The notes: generated from the sequence alone by a model not told the origin. Counted from the stretch's first letter, positions 9,753 to 18,219 are shown. The stretch is DNA of 64,000 nucleotides from Microvirga lotononidis (GCF_034627025.1 NZ_CP141049.1:1054001-1118000), one strand, 5' to 3'. Translations and numbers: made by a program.

Positions 9753-10100
9753 TCATCCGGCGGCGGTCGGGCGCCAGGTTTGCTGGGGATTGCGCCAGTC
9801 GATGCCTTCCAAGAGATAGCCCAACTGCGCGGTGGAAATCGCCACCGTGCCGTCGGCCGGCGAGGGCCACAGAAAACGGCCCCGATCAATGCGCTTCGAG
9901 AACAAACACAGGCCCTGGCCGTCATACCAAAGAACCTTGATCAGATCGCCTCTGCGGCCCCGGAAGACGAACAGGTTGCCCGAATGCGGATCGCGCTGGA
10001 GCGTCTCCTGCACGAGCAGGGAGAGGCCGCCAGAACCTTTGCGCATATCGGTGTGGCCGGTGGCGAGCCACACGCGCACGCCGGTCGGGACCGGGATCAT
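9753..10100 (-). CDS. tnpB: IS66 accessory protein TnpB (Orf2)
   Basis: 115 residues with the family hallmarks GVRVWLATGHTDMRKGSGGL and GRRGDLIKVLWYDGQGLCLF. TnpB is required for IS66 transposition in some members and its biochemical role is unclear. Its start overlaps the tnpA stop by 4 bases, the usual translational coupling in IS66. Confidence 0.95.
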   Translation of the reverse strand: MIPVPTGVRVWLATGHTDMRKGSGGLSLLVQETLQRDPHSGNLFVFRGRRGDLIKVLWYDGQGLCLFSKRIDRGRFLWPSPADGTVAISTAQLGYLLEGIDWRNPQQTWRPTAAG

Positions 10101-10468
10101 GCCAGGCTCTCCACCACCTGCAGCACCCGCCGCAGCGCCTCGGCATCGACCTCGCGATCCACGCGAATGCGGCGCCCGCGGCCCAGGACGATCTCGATCA
10201 GGCCGGTACGCCGCGATGGCGAGGCCACCGACGGAGCCTGGGCTGGGACGGGCGTGATCTCGACCGGCATGAAGGCGGGACCGACGTCACCCAGTCGGCC
10301 TTCGCGAGCCAGACGGCGCCAGGTGAAGACGACACTGGGCGCGAGCCCCTGACGGCGGGCCACTTCGGTCACCGTCACGCCCGGCTGCATTGTCTCTTCC
10401 ACGATCTGGAGTTTGTCCGGGAGGCTCCAGCGCCGCCGGCGCTCTGTGCCGAGAACTTCGATCTTCAT
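10097..10468 (-). CDS. tnpA: IS66 accessory protein TnpA (Orf1), HTH
   Basis: 123 residues with a helix-turn-helix of the IS3/IS911 type (RRRWSLPDKLQIVEETMQPG, then VARRQGLAPSVVFTWRRLAR) and the basic C-terminus common to IS66 TnpA. It is the first gene of the tnpABC set and overlaps tnpB. It probably binds the element ends. Confidence 0.93.
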   Translation of the reverse strand: MKIEVLGTERRRRWSLPDKLQIVEETMQPGVTVTEVARRQGLAPSVVFTWRRLAREGRLGDVGPAFMPVEITPVPAQAPSVASPSRRTGLIEIVLGRGRRIRVDREVDAEALRRVLQVVESLA

Positions 10469-10555
10469 CGATCTACTGACCTTAAAGCGAGCCTTAAGGT
10501 CAGAACGTCACGCGCAAACCTCACTCTCACAAGAGGGCGCACACCGAGTGCATAC

Positions 10556-10699
10556 GAGCGGCGCGAACTGGGCGTCGGTGAAGATCGTCCCAAGGTGGTC
10601 GCGCAAGCGCAGATAGGCATTGCCCTGGGGGAAGGCTGCACGGGCCACGGTTGCGGTCGAAGTCGGAACATCACCACTCACGGTTGGGTGAAGCGACAT
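10556..10699 (-). pseudogene. IS1182 element B transposase, N-terminal piece
   Basis: Starts at the ATG of 10699 (MSLHPTVSGDVPTSTATVAR) and runs LRLRDHLGTIFTDAQFAPL to the IS66 junction at 10556. This is the missing N-terminus of the fragment at 6306-7751. Confidence 0.88.
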
Positions 10700-10796
10700 G
10701 GAACCCTCCAGGTCTGGACCCAAGCCCCTACAGCCTGAACGCAGACCTCCGCTCCAACGCATTCGCCAGCAGTATCTAAACTGAAGCAAATCCATG

Positions 10797-11216
10797 TGGC
10801 CGGGCGCTGCACGCTCAAGCCATGTGCCTTCAGGGGCCGCTCCAGATAGCGCTGATGATAGTGGATCTGAAACTCGCGCTCGATCAGGGCCGCAATGCGC
10901 TTCAGGGTCCAGCGCTCGGTCGCAAAGCCGGCGGCCATGGCACCCCGGTCCAGGAGCCGAGCCAGATGAGCCCAGGCCTCCTCCTCAAGCCGGGGCGCTC
11001 GTCCAGTTCTGGCTCGGGCGGCCAATCCGCGCCGGCCCTGCTGAGCCAGGGTGGCGGCCCAACGCGAGACACTGGCGCGACTGCCCCCAAGTTAAGTTGC
11101 CGGGCGATCTCGGCTTGGCAGAGCCGCCCCTGGCGCAACAGCCTCGCGGCCGCAAGGCGGCGCTCCTCCATCTGCCCCGGCGTCAGATGCGCCGGACGCC
11201 AAATGTTGTCCTCCAT
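10797..11216 (-). pseudogene. IS630-type element, orfA-like protein, frameshifted and truncated
   Basis: From the ATG at 11216 (MEDNIWRPAHLTPGQMEERR) comes a homeodomain-like helix-turn-helix (RRGRLSQAQIARQLGVSRAS in the related copy at 52941). A frameshift near 11090 moves the rest (SRWAATLAQQGRRGLAARAR, then LERPLKAHGLSVQRPAT) to another frame. The fragment stops at 10796 against IS1182-B, so the catalytic half is lost. The upstream end keeps the IS630-like terminal sequence GTGAAGATCATTA at about 11266-11278, shared with 52885. Confidence 0.8.
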
Positions 11217-11342
11217 CGCGCACCTCCTCACGAGGATCGACACCGCCCTATGTTATACCACCTTCGTGAAGATCATTAGGTGATCAGCCGTCGACATCGG
11301 TTTCGAGATGAGTTCTTGTAGTCAGCCATTGGTCTTGGCCCG

Positions 11343-11744
11343 TCAATACATAACTGCGTTGAGTGTGACATAGACGGGCGAACCCGCCTCGAACTGTGCG
11401 CTGCCCCGCGCGACCAGCCAGCCATCCGCACGCTCCAGGCGCGCAACGATCTGCAGCGTTGGCGAAGCAGTCGAGCTTGCGGGCGGGGACAAGGAAAAGG
11501 CTATCGCCTTTAACCCGCCGTCGCTTTTGGTGCGCGTTTTCGCGGCGCGACGTCGCGAATCATCCTGAATGGCAGGGTCCTCGAGATAAATCTCAAGATG
11601 ACCTTCCGGGATAACCGCGCCGCCCTCGAACGTGACTGCGCCGCGAATATCTGTCGATTGCGCAGCGACTGGCCCGGTGGCCGCGGCGACAGCCGCAGCT
11701 CCGGCGGTCATTAATACTGTGCGGCGGTCGATCGGGCACTTCAT
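11343..11744 (-). CDS. secreted YbaY-like protein of unknown function
   Basis: The start is placed at 11744 because GGAGAG lies 7 bases upstream and the next residues form an export signal: KCPIDRRTVLMTAGAAAVAA, ending near VAAQ. The two Arg before the hydrophobic core could also suit Tat export. The mature part (about 105 residues, GAVTFEGGAVIPEGHLEIYL, LQIVARLERADGW, ending VTLNAVMY) resembles the beta-sandwich of YbaY-type lipoproteins in which small polar effects on outer-surface proteins are suspected. I see no lipobox Cys. It lies just downstream of the serralysin gene on the same strand with a 138-base gap. Confidence 0.6.
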   Translation of the reverse strand: MKCPIDRRTVLMTAGAAAVAAATGPVAAQSTDIRGAVTFEGGAVIPEGHLEIYLEDPAIQDDSRRRAAKTRTKSDGGLKAIAFSLSPPASSTASPTLQIVARLERADGWLVARGSAQFEAGSPVYVTLNAVMY

Positions 11745-11882
11745 CACACACTCTCCATGATCGCCCCGCAAGACCCGTGCGGTGGCGGCATTGCCGCTCA
11801 GCTTGTAATTCGAAAAGAGAAACCAATTGCAACTGTAATACAATTAGGTGGGGCGCCCGAAAGCGCCCCACCTGCGCTCGCG

Positions 11883-14800
11883 TTAGATGATAATGAAGTC
11901 GGCAGCCGAAACATTCAGATTTTTGCTCAGCCGCGCAAACTGAATGGCTGCAACTGGTCCGGCGCCATCGGCGTCATAGAACAAGGCGCCGCTATCTGTA
12001 TCGTAGATGATGCGATCGTTGGCGTCATGAGCGACGCCCGCCTTACTCCTGTGAAATGCGCCCAAAGCGAGAGCGCCATCGCCACCCACGCTCGCGAAGA
12101 TGAGGTTGTCCAGCAGGATCGTGTCGTCGGTGGCCTTGAAGTCCTTGATCCAATCGACATTGCCGTTCCCTAGCGCCGTCGAGAAGCGGAAAGTATCCTC
12201 TCCCGCGCCGCCGGTGAGCGTGTCGGACGCCAGACCACCATCCAGCAGATCGCTGCCGCCGCCGCCGGTGAGCTTATCGGATCCCGCAACGCCCGGCTGA
12301 GCCGGCGCAGGGGGAAACTCGACCGATACGTTCAACTCATATGTCGAGCCTTCCGGCACAACTTCCGCCCAGCCATTGCCCGGCGCCGTCTCTGACCAGC
12401 TGCCTTCCACGATGTAATAAGTTCCGGTCTCCTGGACAACAAATGCCACGCTTGAGTCCCGGTTGCTTGTAGAGCCGGGGTCGCCGCCGCCATCATCGTT
12501 CTGAGCGACGATATTTCCGTCACTGTCGAGCAGCCTAAGCCAACTGTCATGGACATTCGGATCGGCAATTCCGTCAATGTCGATCGTAATGACCGTACCG
12601 GCCGCCAGATTGACCTTATAGTATCCGCCCTGACCGTTTCCGGTGGCGTTGACAGTCGTATGGAGGATCGTCGTCGAATCGAAGATATCGGGATCGCTGG
12701 CGAGCGAGAAGTTGTTGGAGATGTCGAACGCGGCTGCGATCGAATTGTTCGCCACGTCCGGCCCCAGCGTGGCGTAGCCGGTTCCCATGCCAGGGCGCGG
12801 CGGCGCGTCGCCCTGATAGGCGAAATCGCCGAGCAGGGTGTCATCGCCACGGCCGCCGTCGATCGTGTCGTTCCCGCCTTGGCCGGTCAATACGTTGGCT
12901 GCGCCGTTGCCGGTCAGTCGGTCGTTGAATCCCGAGCCTGCCAGATTCTCGATGGAGACATACCTGTCTCCGCCGGACTTGCCTCCAGCGAGAGTTAGCC
13001 TAACGCTGCTCGCTGCATCAGCGTAATCTGCCGTGTCGCTGCCGGCTCCGCCGTTCAATCGGTCGGCACCGCCGCCGCCAGTCAGCGTGTCGTCGCCAGC
13101 GCCGCCGGAGAGCTCATTGGCCTGGGCATTGCCGATGAGATGGTCATCAACAGATGAACCGACGGCATTTTCAAAGCCGACGAGTATATCGTGCCGGATA
13201 GCTGTGCCTCGGCCAACGATTTGCACCGTACCATCACCGTCGCCACCGGTGGCTGTGCCGCTAGCAAGATTGATCGTCACACCACCAGTGCTGCCTGTGT
13301 AGACGACGGTATCGATGCCGGAACCACCATCCAGATAGTCTTGACCCGCGCCGCCAATGATCGTATCGTTCCCGGCTTCCCCATACAGGATGTCGCCATC
13401 GTTGCCGCCATCCAGGACGTCATTGCCGCCGCCGCCATTGAAATAATCTCCGCCGCCTCGGCCCCAGAAATGATTTGCGGTGGATGTGCCGATGAAGCGG
13501 TCGATGCGGTCATCGGAGCCAATCAGGTTTTCAATGCTGTAGAAAGTATCACCCGAGGCTGTGCCGCCGCTGGCGACGTTCGTGGCGAGGTTGACGAGCA
13601 GTTGGGAGGGGCTCTCCTTGCTATAATCGACTGTGTCGACTCCGGCGCCGCCCCTGAATATATCTACTCCGTCCTGGCCGCTCAGCGTGTCATCGCCGGC
13701 GCCGCCGTCGAGAATATCGTTGCCCTGGCCGCCAAGAATGACGTCGTTACCGCCGCCACCGTAGAGTGCGTCGTTACCATCATCGCTTTCGGTCTGGTCT
13801 TCAAGGTCGGCGACATCGATCGTGTTGTTGACGTCGCGACTGGCGAGCGAGTCGCGGCCGCCAATGATCAGGTCGTCACCTCCCAGGCCGAAGATCGTGT
13901 CGTCGCCGGCGCCGCCCCCAAGCGTATCATTTCCGTTGTCGCCGAAGATGAGGCTTTTCATCGTGTTGTCGCCGACGCTGGGTGGCGTCTCGCTGCCGCC
14001 GCCAGGCTGGATCGTCGACTCATCGGCGTAGATGATGTTTTCGACGTTGGCGACTTTCCTGATTTTCAAGTTCCTGGCGAGGAGGATGATCGTGTCATTG
14101 CCGTCGTTGAACTCCTCCCGAACGATGTCGTCTGGTGAATCGACGAAATAGATATCGTCGCCACCGTTGCCTGCCATCCGGTCGTCGCCGCCTCGGCCGT
14201 CCAGAACGTTGGCCCCATCGTTGCCGATCAGGATGTCGTCGTACCTGCTGCCGACGCCGTTCTCGATGTAGTAGTCGGTTCCATCCGCGTTGTGTCCGGA
14301 GAAGATCGATACATTGTTGCTGTGACCATTGACGCTGGAGAAGTGTCCGGCGCGCAAGTCAAGGATCGTGCCTGCCGTCGAGCCGGAGAAGTCGATCGTG
14401 TCGGTCCCGCCGGTGTCATGGATCGCGAAGCCGATATCATGCTGCATGCCCGAGGCGGTCAGCTGATAGCCGAGTTGCATGCTGCCGAAGCCGTAGACAT
14501 TGTCGCCCGTGTTGAGGTCGATGTGCTGGTAGGTGCGCACCCCATTCGCATCGACGGTGGAGAAGAAGCGGCGAATGACGGCCTCGATGTCAGCCATAAG
14601 GGGCGTCGAGGCGGACCAGCGGCTGGTCTCGCCGACATCGATCCCATCGAAATAGGACATGACGCTGTATTGCTGGCGATCATAAGTCCAGGTCGCATTG
14701 TTCAGATAGTTGATCTGCACGCCGCCCGGGCCGCTGTAATTGTAGAGCCCGGGATGGTTGAGGCCGAATTCATGGCCGAATTCATGGATGAAGGCATCGA

Positions 14801-15210
14801 AGACGTAACCGCCGACATCCGTCTTGTTGGGTTCCGTGTCATGGAAACGCTGACCGATGCTGACATAGCGGTTGCTCGAATAGGCGCTGCCATCGTCCTG
14901 CTCGCCTAGCTCGGGGCTGACAACCTCGATCCAGTCCGTTGCGCTGTTGAATGGCGCATCGTCGACGATCTCGAATTTCAGGGGGGTGACAGAGGACCAC
15001 ATTTGTAAGGCGCCGATAGCGGCGGCCTTGTACTCGGGGTGGTCGTTGAGCTCGTAAACGTTGATCCTCAGCGTTCGCTGGCGTTAGGCTACGGCCCATT
15101 GCCCCAAGATAATCAAGAAAGGAGTCATAGTCCTCGTTCTTGCCATAAGGGTTGTCTGGCGTTTGATCGTTGACCCACCACTGGTCGCTAGTTTGGCTTG
15201 GATTCGGCAT
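11883..15210 (-). pseudogene. serralysin-type RTX metalloprotease, frameshifted near N-terminus
   Basis: A large secreted zinc protease. The N-terminus starts at 15210 (MPNPSQTSDQWWVNDQTPDN) after GAGAGGA. At about 15060-15085 the frame must shift +1 to continue as TLRINVYELNDHPEYKAAAI and the 1039-residue open frame. The zinc site HEFGHEFGLNH and Met-turn QYSVMSYFDG mark family M10 (about 14640-14790). Then come many GGxGxDxLx calcium repeats (about 14250-12850), a pre-peptidase C-terminal-like domain (LASDPDIFDSTT to AEVVPEGSTYEL), more RTX repeats and a hydrophobic end (SAADFIII), the usual type I secretion signal. No secretion ABC genes are in the window. Preceded by duplicated sigma-54 promoters. 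If the shift is real, the enzyme is not made as read; sequencing error is possible. Confidence 0.88.
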
Positions 15211-15312
15211 CGTAGGGTTCCTCTCTCACGGCTGTGCGTAGTTCATGGCTACACTGGTTTGAAGTTACTAATTTCCCGCAGGCATGGCTCACGGCCGCCT
15301 GTCAGCGCCTTA

Positions 15313-15352
15313 CACACTGTGCAAACCTCGTGCACACTGTGCAAACCTCGTG
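15313..15352. repeat. 20-base tandem duplication containing a sigma-54 promoter
   Basis: CACACTGTGCAAACCTCGTG occurs twice in direct tandem (15313-15332 and 15333-15352). Read on the minus strand each unit supplies GCACGAGGTTTGCA, so the duplication copied most of a -24/-12 element. Confidence 0.95.
15320..15334 (-). promoter_or_regulatory. second, downstream sigma-54-like promoter (duplicate)
   Basis: TGCACGAGGTTTGCA on the minus strand. The -12 half (TTTGCA) is perfect. The -24 half has lost the GG pair (GTGCACG in place of TGGCACG), so it is probably weaker than the upstream copy or silent. Confidence 0.55.
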
Positions 15353-15355
15353 CCA
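15340..15355 (-). promoter_or_regulatory. sigma-54 promoter for the serralysin gene
   Basis: TGGCACGAGGTTTGCA on the minus strand matches the sigma-54 consensus TGGCACG-N4-TTGCW exactly. It lies about 130 bases before the serralysin start codon and about 92 bases downstream of a near-consensus NifA site (15447-15462). Confidence 0.9.
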
Positions 15356-15446
15356 ATTTGGTGGATCGAGCCTCAGAAGAAATGTTGTGCAGATTATTCA
15401 AGGGCTTCCATGAGAGCGCGGCAGGACGCCGGGCCGCACAGCACCG

Positions 15447-15462
15447 TGGCGTGGACCTGACA
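15447..15462 (-). promoter_or_regulatory. NifA-like upstream activator, one mismatch
   Basis: TGTCAGGTCCACGCCA on the minus strand: TGT, ten bases, then CCA in place of ACA. It occupies the same place in the module as the perfect sites at 26695 and 63892. Confidence 0.6.
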
Positions 15463-15562
15463 AACCCGACAGCAGGTGTCGGGGACCCGACGTTTGTCCA
15501 GGGATGGCGGACAGATTTTCTCCGTGGGAACAGCGCAATTCGCGCGTCATTCAACCGCGTTC

Positions 15563-15605
15563 GGCTATGTCCGATGTCCGACACTGTCAGACATGCGACA
15601 TAGCC
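15563..15605. promoter_or_regulatory. 43-base palindrome with two NifA-type sites
   Basis: A near-perfect inverted repeat: GGCTATGTC at 15563 pairs with GACATAGCC ending at 15605, and 18 of 21 arm positions match. It contains TGTCCGATGTCCGACA (15568-15583) and TGTCAGACATGCGACA (15585-15600), both fitting TGT-N10-ACA. It lies between the leftward serralysin promoters and the rightward iscN promoter, so it could serve both. Confidence 0.75.
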
Positions 15606-15646
15606 GTATGAGAGCCATCATGCTGTTTTGAAATCATTTTCTCCTT

Positions 15647-15662
15647 TGGCACGGTACATGCT
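15647..15662 (+). promoter_or_regulatory. sigma-54 promoter for the iscN remnant
   Basis: TGGCACGGTACATGCT: a perfect -24 half, GG and GC separated by ten bases as sigma-54 requires. The start codon at 15747 is about 85 bases downstream. The two NifA sites at 15568-15600 lie just 47 bases upstream of the GG, closer than usual. Confidence 0.75.
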
Positions 15663-15699
15663 TAGAGGTAGTACATGCTTAGAGGTACATGCTTAGAAA
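15656..15699. repeat. short tandem repeat in the iscN leader
   Basis: TACATGCTTAGAGG occurs three times in a row with small spacing differences (the third reads TACATGCTTAGAAA), beginning inside the -12 element of the promoter. Confidence 0.8.
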
Positions 15700-15746
15700 T
15701 GCGCGCTGAGCTGCGAACGCGGCACAGACTGAGGAGAAATCGTCCC

Positions 15747-15842
15747 ATGATCACGCTCACCGACAATGCCGTCGCCGCCGTGAACATCGCAATCGGCAGA
15801 GCCGCCGACACCGCGCCGTCGCCAATCTCGCTCCAGGTAGAT
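15747..15842 (+). pseudogene. iscN: iscN / HesB-like gene, N-terminal remnant
   Basis: Starts MITLTDNAVAAVNIAIGRAA after GAGGAGAAA, matching the N-terminus of the A-type iron-sulfur carrier found beside nifU and nifS in rhizobia. After about 25 residues the similarity ends: the Cys-bearing core (usually GGCAGF and a C-terminal CGC) is absent, and the frame runs into unrelated sequence. In rhizobia iscN is transcribed from a NifA/sigma-54 promoter, and one is present here. The fragment therefore marks a lost nif gene cluster. Identification rests on a short stretch plus promoter context. Confidence 0.65.
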
Positions 15843-15977
15843 CCACCAGCTTGGCATCAGGCTACGCATTTGCAACACGATCGCGGCGACAGCTGACGCA
15901 CCCAGGACCAGACTGGCGAACAAGCCGATCCAGCCGATGTATCGCTCTATTGCCTCCTCCGAGAAGCGATAGTGCAT
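15843..15977 (-). pseudogene. fragment of an unknown membrane protein
   Basis: The minus strand from 15977 encodes MHYRFSEEAIERYIGWIGLF followed by a hydrophobic helix (ASLVLGASAVAAIVLQM) and PSWWIYLERD, then collides with the iscN remnant. It looks like the N-terminus of a membrane protein cut by the rearrangement that truncated iscN. I do not recognise the family. Confidence 0.4.
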
Positions 15978-16486
15978 CTAACGTATTGTTCTATGGGACG
16001 GCACATTCGTCGGCAATCTGGACATCCTCCCGGGCATGGCTCCAAATACACGAGAAGACGACAGATCGAAGCGATCCAAGTGCCCTGCAGATCTCGGTAT
16101 AGCGAGCGGCACACTCGGACAATGAGCCTCGGGAGAACAGTTTTGCAATGTGTTCGCCAGACCTCTTGTTCAAAGGTTCGCCCTCCGCTCGGATGATACA
16201 ATGACGGAGTTGGCATAGAACCTGCTTGGGAGTAATCGGGCTTGCGGCACGCTCTCCTATCATCTGACTTGCACGGTGCACAATCGACGGCTTCAGCCGT
16301 TATAGATTGTGGATCAGGCGCACTCAGTGCTCCGGCTGCATGCCAATCTTGGCTGGAAGCAGGCAGCCCTCACCAGGGGCCGGGCATCGGTCAGTCAACC
16401 ACAATGACGGGTTATCAGCAGGTAGGCGCGGATGTGTACCTGCTGACTGCCCGGGCGGCAAACTTCTAGCTCTTGGTTGTGGTATC
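15978..16486. other. non-coding region with a possible sigma-54 promoter
   Basis: No gene recognised. TGGCATAGAACCTGCT at 16211-16226 has GG and GC ten bases apart and a partial match to the sigma-54 consensus, pointing at the EamA gene 260 bases away. I found no TGT-N10-ACA site just upstream. Confidence 0.4.
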
Positions 16487-17335
16487 ATGGTCAAAGGACT
16501 CGTTCTCGCTTTCCTGGCCTTCGCGGTCTTCGCGTGGGGCGATGTCGTCGTGAAGAAAATCGGGAGCGACCTTGATCCGTTTGAGGTGACTTTCTTCGGC
16601 TCCGTCATTCCTCTGGTCTTTGCGCCTGCCTTCATGACGCCGGGCAGCCGTGTTTTTGACCTCGTGCGCTGGAACAGGCCTTGGCTAATGGCGATCCGGC
16701 TCGTGTGTGCCGCCGCGGCAACCCCGCTCAGCGTCATGACGTTCAGGCGCCTGCCTTATACCGAGGCCTTCGCGTTGCTGTTCCTCACGCCGAGTCTGGT
16801 CACGATCCTGTCGGCCTTCGTGCTGAAGGAGCAAGTCAGATGGCGCCGGGGGCTTGCCCTGTGCGCGGCCTTCCTGGGTGTTCTCATGGTCGTGAAGCCA
16901 AGTTTCGAGGAACTTCTGTCCTGGCACTTTGTAGCCCTCGCCAGTGCGCTGTGCTCAGCGGCCGTCGTGATCACCGGCCGCATGATCGGGCATACGGAAG
17001 AACGGTTCACCCTCATTGGCACCGTCTTCCTGTCAACGGCAGCTTTGTCCGGGCTTCTCATGATCCCTAGCTTCACCTGGCCAACGTCAGACCAGTGGCT
17101 TCTTCTGACCGCCTTTGCGGCGACAACGTTTATCGCACAGGCGCTGCTTACGATCGCAACGCCGTATGTCCCCGCGGACCGGGTGTCGTCGGCGCAGTAC
17201 AGTCAAATCCTGTGGGCGCTGGGGATTGGGCCTTTCTTCCACGAGTGGCCTGGTACCCTGACATTTGTCGGCATCGTCATTGTCGTTGGTGCTGACCTGT
17301 TCATCTTCTCGCAGGAGCATGACGTTAGTGCGTAA
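16487..17335 (+). CDS. EamA/DMT-superfamily transporter
   Basis: The start is taken at 16487 (MVKGLVLAFLAFAVFAWGDV) because the upstream extension to 16307 is non-hydrophobic and unlike the family. The protein has 282 residues and about ten hydrophobic helices arranged as two five-helix EamA repeats; the loop RRLPYTEAFALLFLTPSLVT in repeat 1 is typical. Substrate unknown: the family exports or imports amino acids, nucleotides or other metabolites across the inner membrane. It stands alone. A weak sigma-54-like site lies upstream. Confidence 0.85.
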   Translation: MVKGLVLAFLAFAVFAWGDVVVKKIGSDLDPFEVTFFGSVIPLVFAPAFMTPGSRVFDLVRWNRPWLMAIRLVCAAAATPLSVMTFRRLPYTEAFALLFLTPSLVTILSAFVLKEQVRWRRGLALCAAFLGVLMVVKPSFEELLSWHFVALASALCSAAVVITGRMIGHTEERFTLIGTVFLSTAALSGLLMIPSFTWPTSDQWLLLTAFAATTFIAQALLTIATPYVPADRVSSAQYSQILWALGIGPFFHEWPGTLTFVGIVIVVGADLFIFSQEHDVSA

Positions 17336-17373
17336 TTCAGATGGGGGTCGCGTTAACGCCCTGACGTCGGGGC

Positions 17374-18130
17374 TCAGGTGATGCGGTGGTATACCGGCAT
17401 GCCAAGGCGGGTCATGACGTTGACGATCTTGCAGCCAGCCGCGGCTTCGGTCTTTTGCGGAGGCAGACTTCGGGCGTGGAGGCGGCGCCCCATTACGGTC
17501 TTGTAGCGCATCATCGCCACCTCGCTCAACGACCGGCGGCCATACTTGACCGCCTTCTGCCAGCTGAGCCGACCCTGCTCCTGGATCATCCGGAGGTGCC
17601 GATCGCGGTGGGATGATCACAGCGGCGGCAGGGTCCCGCTGAGCGATGATGCGGTACACGGGATCGCCATCGTACGCGCCATCGGCCGTAATCGCAGCGA
17701 TCGGGCCTGAGATCTGATCCAGCAGCGGTCCGACCTGTGAGGCATCGCCGTCTTCCGTGGTCGTCAGCTCTGAAGCAACGATCTCACCGATGTCGGGATC
17801 AACAGCAAGGTGTAACTTGCGCCAGGTCCGGTGCCCTTGGCCACCATGCTTCTCGCGCTGCCATTCGCCGGACCCGACCACCTTCAGGCCCGTGGGTCGA
17901 TCACCACGCTCACCGGCCTGCTTGCTGTTCTCACCGCCTTGGCGACGGTTAGGTTAGCGCTGCGGCGCGAGAAGGTGGTGTGATCGGGGACCGGGAGGTC
18001 CAGGCCGAGCAGACGCAGGATCAGGGCAAGGCCCTGCTGGCAGCCGCTCAGCAGCGGATCGTCGAGGCTCAGGTCAACGGTTGGCTTGAGAAGCACTGGC
18101 ACTGCGCGATTAGTGGTCGCAAGCTCCGGT
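17374..18130 (-). pseudogene. IS5-family transposase, multiply disrupted
   Basis: Pieces of one DDE transposase lie in three frames: an N-terminal piece at 17884-18130 (LLGLDLPVPDHTTFSRRSAN, ending SVVIDPRA), a middle piece at 17640-17881 (VGSGEWQREKHGGQGHRTWR, ITADGAYDGDPVYRIIAQRD) and a C-terminal piece from 17374 (RLSWQKAVKYGRRSLSEVAM, then VNVMTRLGMPVYHRI). A one-base deletion near 17893 (IDPRA for the expected IDSTGLK) and a deletion near 17620 account for the breaks. Non-functional. Confidence 0.85.
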
Positions 18131-18219
18131 GCACAGCTATGGTGGAACCTGATGGAGTGGATGCCCCCTCCTGACGGCATCACAATGTGCCAAGGTGGTG
18201 ATCTGAGGATCATTCACAA

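Larger units (their letters stand above)
7752..10555 (-). mobile_element. IS66-family element, complete, with 8-base target duplication
   Basis: The element is 2804 bases. Its ends are GTATGCATCCGCGG at 7752 and the inverted GTATGCACTCGGTG ending at 10555. It is flanked by GAGCGGCG at 7744-7751 and 10556-10563, the 8-base duplication expected for IS66. Removing the element and one copy restores the IS1182 reading frame (DAQFAPL-FAHRGQPAEC). It carries tnpA, tnpB and tnpC on the minus strand plus one convergent passenger gene. Confidence 0.95.
3490..10795 (-). mobile_element. IS1182-family element B carrying three nested insertions
   Basis: The two ends are inverted repeats: ATGGTCTTGCTTCAGTTT at 3490, interrupted by IS3 and resuming as GATACTGCTGGCGAGTTC at about 4713, and ATGGATTTGCTTCAGTTT read inward from 10795 and continuing AGATACTGCTGGCGAATG. 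Removing IS3 (about 3509-4708), IS256 (about 4869-6305) and IS66 (7752-10555), with one copy of each target duplication for the last two, leaves one IS1182 element of about 1.85 kb whose transposase frame is continuous. The outer flanks differ (element A on one side, an IS630 fragment on the other), so a rearrangement followed insertion. Confidence 0.75.
15340..15515 (-). repeat. NifA/sigma-54 control module, copy 1
   Basis: Inverted relative to copies at 26640 and 63885. Shared landmarks in order on the minus strand: GTCCGCCATCCCTGGACAAA, CACCTGCTGTCGGGTTTGTC, CACGGTGCTGTGCGGC, CTCTCATGGAAGCCCTTGAA, TAATCTGCACAACAT, and the TTGGCACG promoter. Similarity to copy 2 is roughly 85 percent by eye over about 170 bases. 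Regulatory DNA of this length kept at separate loci suggests duplication of a whole promoter. Confidence 0.85.

Noticed and set aside
13191..14138. 315-residue open frame opposite the serralysin gene
   Set aside because: Its Ala/Val/Ile-rich sequence is the mirror of the RTX repeats.
12200..14300. Dense repeated DNA that could be taken for a CRISPR array or minisatellite
   Set aside because: The repeats are irregular and encode the calcium-binding GGxGxDxLx units of the serralysin on the minus strand.
15470..15515. TGTCC...GGACA and CGACA...TGTCG palindromes as further NifA sites
   Set aside because: Spacing is not TGT-N10-ACA. They may bind another regulator, but I cannot name one.
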